A stretch of DNA of 64,000 bases, taken from assembly GCF_001750145.1 (NCBI RefSeq), contig NZ_CP015733.1, positions 62,001 to 126,000 on the forward strand, read 5' to 3'. The DNA comes from Arthrobacter sp. U41. GTDB lineage: Bacteria > Actinomycetota > Actinomycetes > Actinomycetales > Micrococcaceae. This document shows, one piece after another, positions 63,117 through 64,000 of this stretch (positions are counted from its first letter, which is position 1; each line of letters begins with the position of its first letter). Below the pieces are notes generated by a model. That model searched no databases. It saw nothing but the letters and a program-made list of their open reading frames with translations, and was not told the DNA's origin. Made by a program: the position numbers and the translations under genes.

Positions 63117-64000
63117 ATGAACGTTCAAACCAAAGAGTCTGCCCGGAACCGGCAGCTCACCGTCGATGAACTGCGGGAGCTCGTAGCCGGCGGGGACATC
63201 GACACAGTCATCGTCGCCATCACCGATGCCCTGGGGCGGCTGCAGGGCAAGCGCTGCGGGGCGCGCTCCTTCCTGGAGGATGTGCTGGACCACGGAGCCG
63301 AGGGCTGCAACTACCTGCTCGCCGTCGACGTCGAGATGCAAAACGTGGACGGCTACGCCATGTCCTCCTGGGAAACCGGCTTTGGCGACATGGTGATGCT
63401 GCCGGATATATCCACCCTGCGTCGCGTCCCGTGGATGGAAGGCACAGCCATTGTGCAGTGCGACGTGCTGTGGACCGACCGGACACCGGTAGCGGCGTCG
63501 CCACGCCAGATCCTCAAAGCCCAGATCGCACGCCTCGAAAAGCTCGGCTACCGCGCCTATGCCGGAACTGAACTTGAGTTGCTGATGTTCGAAGATTCTT
63601 ACAGCCAGGCCTGGGGGAAAAATTACACGGGTCTTACTCCGGCAACGCAGTACAACGTGGACTACTCCCTGCTGGCAACGGCACGGCTGGAGCCGGTTAT
63701 CCGTTCCATCCGCACCAACATGGAAGCTGCCGGACTGGTGGTCGAATCGTCCAAGGGCGAATGCAACCTGGGACAGCAGGAGATCACGTTTCGCTTCGAT
63801 GAGGCCTTGGCGGCTTGCGACAAGCACACGTTCTACAAGAACGGCGCCAAGGAGATAGCAGACCAGCATGGCAAGAGCATCACGTTCATGTCCAAATTCA
63901 ACGAGCGCGAAGGTAACTCCTGCCACATCCATTTCAGCCTCACTGACCTGGACGGCAATCCTGTCCTAGCCGGAGACGGCGAACACGGCTTTAGCCCCGT
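63117..64000 (+). CDS. Glutamine-synthetase-family ligase, partial (runs off the window)
   Basis: The frame opens at ATG 63117 with GCGGAGG upstream and is still open at 64000 (294 codons). The N-terminal part (LTVDELRELVAGGDIDTVIV, DALGRLQGKRCGARSF) is a GS beta-Grasp domain. The catalytic domain begins with AGTELELLMFEDSY, SSKGECNLGQQEITF and FNEREGNSCHIHFSLTD, the last being the ammonia/ATP-site region. This divergent type usually ligates glutamate to amines (polyamines, ethanolamine, isopropylamine). Amine gamma-glutamylation is inferred here. Confidence 0.9.
   Translation, partial: MNVQTKESARNRQLTVDELRELVAGGDIDTVIVAITDALGRLQGKRCGARSFLEDVLDHGAEGCNYLLAVDVEMQNVDGYAMSSWETGFGDMVMLPDISTLRRVPWMEGTAIVQCDVLWTDRTPVAASPRQILKAQIARLEKLGYRAYAGTELELLMFEDSYSQAWGKNYTGLTPATQYNVDYSLLATARLEPVIRSIRTNMEAAGLVVESSKGECNLGQQEITFRFDEALAACDKHTFYKNGAKEIADQHGKSITFMSKFNEREGNSCHIHFSLTDLDGNPVLAGDGEHGFSP

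Noticed and set aside
1..64000. CRISPR arrays, rRNA and tRNA genes
   Set aside because: No regularly spaced direct repeats and no rRNA or tRNA cloverleaf sequences were noticed in reading. A tRNAscan or CRISPR search was not possible here.

Overview
The window looks like an accessory region (a large plasmid or a genomic island) of a high-GC actinobacterium, most likely an Arthrobacter-type member of the Micrococcaceae. This rests on codon use, GTG/TTG starts, a c-di-AMP riboswitch ahead of a secreted NlpC/P60-like protein, and several protein families recognised from that group. The genus is inference. The region is a mosaic of four complete or nearly complete insertion sequences, several transposase and resolvase fragments, a mobilisation module and unrelated cargo blocks. 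No rRNA, tRNA or CRISPR array was seen.

Layout. 0-2.5 kb: an IS3-family element between a partial gene and a 5'-truncated gene. 3-9.9 kb: a STAS-like protein, ilvD, a DUF6671 protein, an SbtA/SbtB-like bicarbonate-uptake pair, universal stress proteins and a small regulator. 10-11 kb: a terC-family gene broken by one frameshift. 11.3-24.1 kb: a block whose edges and joints carry serine-resolvase genes or resolvase C-terminal fragments. It holds a copper/metal cluster (DUF3105, four-helix Cys-rich copper storage protein, TPR protein, BNR-type lipoprotein, DUF305, DUF6153, decayed HMA protein), the riboswitch-controlled secreted protein, and a small nuclease island (DUF2188, DUF3800-like, PIN, HEPN-like).

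24-31.4 kb: a divergent EamA exporter / MocR regulator pair sharing a palindrome, then a yfbU-type gene split by an IS3-family element that is itself split by an IS21-family element. Both insertions can be read to the base through target duplications (GGAC and AAGCT). 31.5-41.6 kb: a methylase-helicase giant of the LtrC/DarB type with a small gene nested in another frame, an excisionase-like HTH protein, MobC, a MobA-type relaxase and a coiled-coil partner, with a probable oriT upstream of mobC.

42-54 kb: small stress and adaptation genes (SCO4226-like nickel-binding protein, ArsR-rhodanese with membrane partner, RES/Xre toxin-antitoxin pair, two aldo/keto reductases with a divergent MmyB-type regulator, two paralogous small hypotheticals), a frameshifted IS3 element and an intact ISL3 element with an 8-bp target duplication. 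54-64 kb: a catabolic locus made of an M20 amidohydrolase, a sodium:solute symporter with a small membrane partner, a choline-kinase-like enzyme translationally coupled to a degenerate kinase paralogue, a GntR/UTRA regulator with its palindromic operator, an amidase, an inositol-monophosphatase-family enzyme and a glutamine-synthetase-family ligase running off the window. The set suggests uptake and degradation of an amine- or amide-containing (possibly phosphorylated) compound through gamma-glutamylation. The substrate is not known.
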